Shown here piece after piece: positions 61,842-64,000 of a stretch of DNA of 64,000 nt. The notes beneath the pieces were generated by a model, which worked only from the letters and a program-made list of their open reading frames with translations, did no database searches and was not told the DNA's origin. Origin of the DNA: Acidihalobacter yilgarnensis (GTDB lineage: Bacteria; Pseudomonadota; Gammaproteobacteria; DSM-5130; Acidihalobacteraceae). The translations under genes and the position numbers were made by a program. The stretch spans positions 372,001 to 436,000 of the forward strand of contig NZ_CP017415.1 of the NCBI RefSeq assembly GCF_001753245.1, written 5' to 3'. Numbering within the stretch: position 1 is the stretch's first letter; every line of letters begins with the position of its first letter.

Positions 61842-63023
61842 ATGAATCAATACAAAAAAGCCGCCATGCTGGCGGGGGGGATCGCTTTGTCTTCGATTTT
61901 TGCGCCGGCCCAAGCCTACGTCGGGCTGTGTTGTGGAAAATGCGGCGGCAATATGCCGATGAATATCCCGGGTGGCGGTATCCCGGAAACCTACGAATTC
62001 CGCGTAAAGCTCAGTCCGATGTACATGCATATGGGCGGTTTGCAGAACGGCACGAACGGCGTATCCGCCGATCGCTTGCTCGGTATGCCAATGATGGGTG
62101 GAAAACCCACTGGAAAATACATGGCGGTGCCGACCAGCATGGATATGAGCATGCTCAATCTCTCGGTGGGTTACAGCTTCACGAAGAAATTTTTCGGCGG
62201 CGCGATGTTCATGTGGAAGCAGAACAGCATGAACATGAAATTCAATTCCATGATGCGCATGTCCACAGGTGTCGATGGCTTCACGATGAGGTCCCAGGGC
62301 CTGGGCGACACCATGCTGATGGGGAAATACCTGCTTTACGCCGATGATCCCTTGATCCCGCGTCGCGAGGTTTCGCTGTTCTTCGGTCTGAGCCTGCCGA
62401 CTGGGTCGATCGATATCAAGAACAAGGATCATCCCGTCGCGATGCGTCGTAAGGAACTCGATCCCTACGGCATGCAGCTCGGTTCGGGTACGGCCGATCC
62501 GACCATAGGCGTGCTGTACCAGGGGCGTGCGTCGCCCTATTGGTGGGGCATGAACGCCACCTACACGGCACGCCTCTACGATAACAAGCGACATTATCGG
62601 CTGGGCGACGAGGCACATCTGGATCTCTACAGCATGTACCAGATGAATTATTCGACGGTTGCAGAATTTCAGCTGAATGGCATGCATCAGGGTGCGATTC
62701 GGGGCGTGATGAATTCTGCCGCCTCCGGTGCTTCCGGCCATGCGATACAGGGCAATCCGATGTCGCCTTATGCGACGCCGTTGTGGAATCCAGCCAATTA
62801 TGGCGGCGATGAAGTTGCGGTTACGGCGGGTATTCAGTGGCAGCCCGCACCGCTGTGGATTCTCGATTTCCAGGGCAGCGTGCCGGTTTATCAGCGTCTC
62901 AACGGGTTCCAGGAAAGGCGCGACTACCGTGTGATGTTCACGATTTATCGGGAAATTCCGACGTCGCGCAGCGTTCGTTATTTCGGTTCGGGCGCCAATG
63001 GCCCCAGCAAACTCGGATTTTGA
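61842..63023 (+). CDS. Methionine-rich outer-membrane channel-like protein
   Basis: 393 aa, ATG with GAGGGGAGATC upstream. Signal peptide MNQYKKAAMLAGGIALSSIF ending AQA, then CCGKCGG and GNMPMNIPGGG. Alternating hydrophobic beta pattern and a C-terminal strand ending in Phe suit an outer-membrane barrel of the phenol-MetA/transporter type. 33 methionines, most in the first 160 residues (for example MYMHMGG, MPMMGG, NSMNMKFNSMMRM), suggest copper or silver(I) binding. Followed by a cytochrome lipoprotein and a TlpA-like protein. Confidence 0.65.
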   Translation: MNQYKKAAMLAGGIALSSIFAPAQAYVGLCCGKCGGNMPMNIPGGGIPETYEFRVKLSPMYMHMGGLQNGTNGVSADRLLGMPMMGGKPTGKYMAVPTSMDMSMLNLSVGYSFTKKFFGGAMFMWKQNSMNMKFNSMMRMSTGVDGFTMRSQGLGDTMLMGKYLLYADDPLIPRREVSLFFGLSLPTGSIDIKNKDHPVAMRRKELDPYGMQLGSGTADPTIGVLYQGRASPYWWGMNATYTARLYDNKRHYRLGDEAHLDLYSMYQMNYSTVAEFQLNGMHQGAIRGVMNSAASGASGHAIQGNPMSPYATPLWNPANYGGDEVAVTAGIQWQPAPLWILDFQGSVPVYQRLNGFQERRDYRVMFTIYREIPTSRSVRYFGSGANGPSKLGF

Positions 63024-63038
63024 GGGGGGATGAGCATC

Positions 63039-63377
63039 ATGACTGAATCGCATCGAAACAATAAAAAAATGGCAGACGGAACCACCTGCGGACGTTTGTG
63101 GCGATTTTGTGCCTCCGCCGTTGCAGCGACGCTGCTTGGCGGTTGCGCGGCGGAGCAGACGCCGGTGCCGCAGGCGAGCTCAATGGCCGCGCATGTGTAC
63201 GAGGCGCATTGCTCGGCCTGTCATTCGTTGCCGTCGCCAAAGCGTCTTTATTACAGCCAGTGGGAGCATATGGTTGGGGTAATGGACGGGAACATGGTTC
63301 ACGAGGGTATGAAACCACTGACCCCGGAGGATCAGCGCATCATTCTTGATTATCTCAAGGCCAATGCGCGTCGGTGA
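63039..63377 (+). CDS. c-type cytochrome lipoprotein (mono-haem)
   Basis: 112 aa from the ATG at 63039, nine bases after GGGGGG; ATG 63030 is too close to it. Lipobox LLGGCAAEQ after the signal sequence, haem motif CSACH near residue 58, distal Met in GNMVHEGMKPLTPED. Typical for a membrane-attached periplasmic cytochrome c. Second gene of the operon, 15 bases after the outer-membrane protein gene. Confidence 0.8.
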   Translation: MTESHRNNKKMADGTTCGRLWRFCASAVAATLLGGCAAEQTPVPQASSMAAHVYEAHCSACHSLPSPKRLYYSQWEHMVGVMDGNMVHEGMKPLTPEDQRIILDYLKANARR

Positions 63378-63384
63378 TTGGCCG

Positions 63385-63939
63385 ATGAAATCGATGCGTA
63401 TACGAATTGCGGACATGCGCCTGCTGGTGGCTCTATTCGCCCTGTTGGTTGGCAGCGGTGCTGCGTGTGCGGATGCATTTTCGGATCTGCGGATCATCCG
63501 GCCGCATGTGTCTCTGCCAGCACCCGATCTCGATCTGAGCGATCTTGGCGGACGGACAACACGCTTGTCCGATCTGCGTGGCAAGATCGTGATTCTCAAT
63601 TTCTGGGCGACGTTCTGTGCGCCCTGCCGCGAGGAATTGCCATCGCTGCAAAGGTTGGCGCGTCGGTATGCGGACAAGGGCGTGGTGGTTCTGGCGGTGG
63701 CGGAGGACCGGGGAGGGCGTGCGGCGGTCGCGCCGTATCTGAAGAAAAACGGTTTCACGCTGCCGGTCTTGCTCGATCCATCCGGCGCGGTGCGCAAACG
63801 CTATGAAGTGCGCGTGTTTCCGATGACCTATATCATCGGTCGGGACGGTCATATTCTGGGCTTGGCCATTGGCGCCCGCGATTGGTTCGGTGCAGCGGCG
63901 CGCCGCCTGCTCGATCCGTTGATAAACACGCCTCCCTAA
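63385..63939 (+). CDS. TlpA-family thiol:disulfide reductase
   Basis: 184 aa from the ATG at 63385; the ORF from 63346 lies inside the cytochrome gene. Signal peptide (RLLVALFALLVGSGAACA), thioredoxin fold with WATFCAPCREELPSL and FPMTYIIGRDG (cis-Pro type turn). It would keep cysteines reduced for cytochrome c or copper-site maturation. Seven bases after the cytochrome gene, same operon. Confidence 0.85.
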   Translation: MKSMRIRIADMRLLVALFALLVGSGAACADAFSDLRIIRPHVSLPAPDLDLSDLGGRTTRLSDLRGKIVILNFWATFCAPCREELPSLQRLARRYADKGVVVLAVAEDRGGRAAVAPYLKKNGFTLPVLLDPSGAVRKRYEVRVFPMTYIIGRDGHILGLAIGARDWFGAAARRLLDPLINTPP

Positions 63940-63968
63940 CAACCGGGTCTGGAGTAGAGAGAGGTCTC

Positions 63969-64000
63969 ATGCGTGCCGTCCCAACTTGCGTTGCAGAGGG
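63969..64000 (+). CDS. Start of a further gene (cut by window end)
   Basis: ATG at 63969 with GAGAGAGGTCTC upstream opens MRAVPTCVAE and leaves the window. Same direction and spacing as the preceding operon genes. Product unknown. Confidence 0.4.
   Translation, partial: MRAVPTCVAE

Noticed and set aside
61812-63053. 413-codon minus-strand ORF opposite the Met-rich outer-membrane gene
   Set aside because: His- and Arg-rich with no signal or domain; Met codons read backwards give His, which explains it.

Overview
The window looks like chromosomal DNA of a GC-rich gammaproteobacterium. The block hemA/prfA/prmC diverging from a TPR lipoprotein-lolB-ispE-tRNA-Gln-prs-rplY-pth-ychF is the order familiar from Pseudomonas and Chromatiales-type genomes. 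A cytochrome oxidase cluster preceded by a cupredoxin with the ligand spacing of AcoP (Acidithiobacillus ferrooxidans) hints at an acidophilic iron/sulfur chemolithotroph, perhaps of the Acidihalobacter type. The organism name is inference; the genes are what is seen.

Layout. 1-11.7 kb: housekeeping genes (Hsp33, MoeB, translation termination, haem, LolB, IspE, PRPP, L25, Pth, YchF). 11.7-24 kb: signalling and stress genes (GGDEF-EAL protein, tRNA-Met, Ada, a chemoreceptor with a detached helical sensor protein, a LysR/TDT-transporter pair, GreB, TmcA). 24.1-32.9 kb: a GntR-regulated nucleobase salvage block (8-oxoguanine deaminase, guanine deaminase, an ABC permease and binding protein without an ATPase, an NCS1 permease, cytosine deaminase), with a frameshifted small membrane-protein gene inside it.

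33-39.7 kb: a degraded accessory region of lower GC. It contains integron-type gene cassettes with recognisable attC sites but no integrase, an IS3-type element nested in an IS5-type element, a 283-bp direct repeat, a recurrent GGGTCTCGTATTGTA motif found at gene breakpoints, and a second repeated element of about 110-120 bp. This region runs into a two-gene locus (39.7-42.3 kb) in which GspE/MshE-N-like domains are joined to DUF202-like membrane modules carrying five or six Arg-Thr pairs at strict seven-residue spacing. I consider this locus the best candidate for something undescribed.

42.3-49.6 kb: type II NADH dehydrogenase, an atypical flavoprotein disulfide reductase, a GFA-family protein, SppA and TspO. 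50-54.2 kb: AcoP-like cupredoxin plus CoxB, CoxA and CoxC, with a perfect FNR/Anr-type palindrome upstream. 55.2-57.9 kb: an NRAMP-family transporter lacking the usual TM6 Met-Pro-His motif, and small proteins. 58.2-61.6 kb: membrane protein, RBBP9-like hydrolase, and an ECF sigma/anti-sigma pair behind a secreted SnoaL-like protein. 61.8-64 kb: a methionine-rich outer-membrane protein, a c-type cytochrome lipoprotein, a TlpA-like thioredoxin and the start of one more gene, probably a metal or redox operon.
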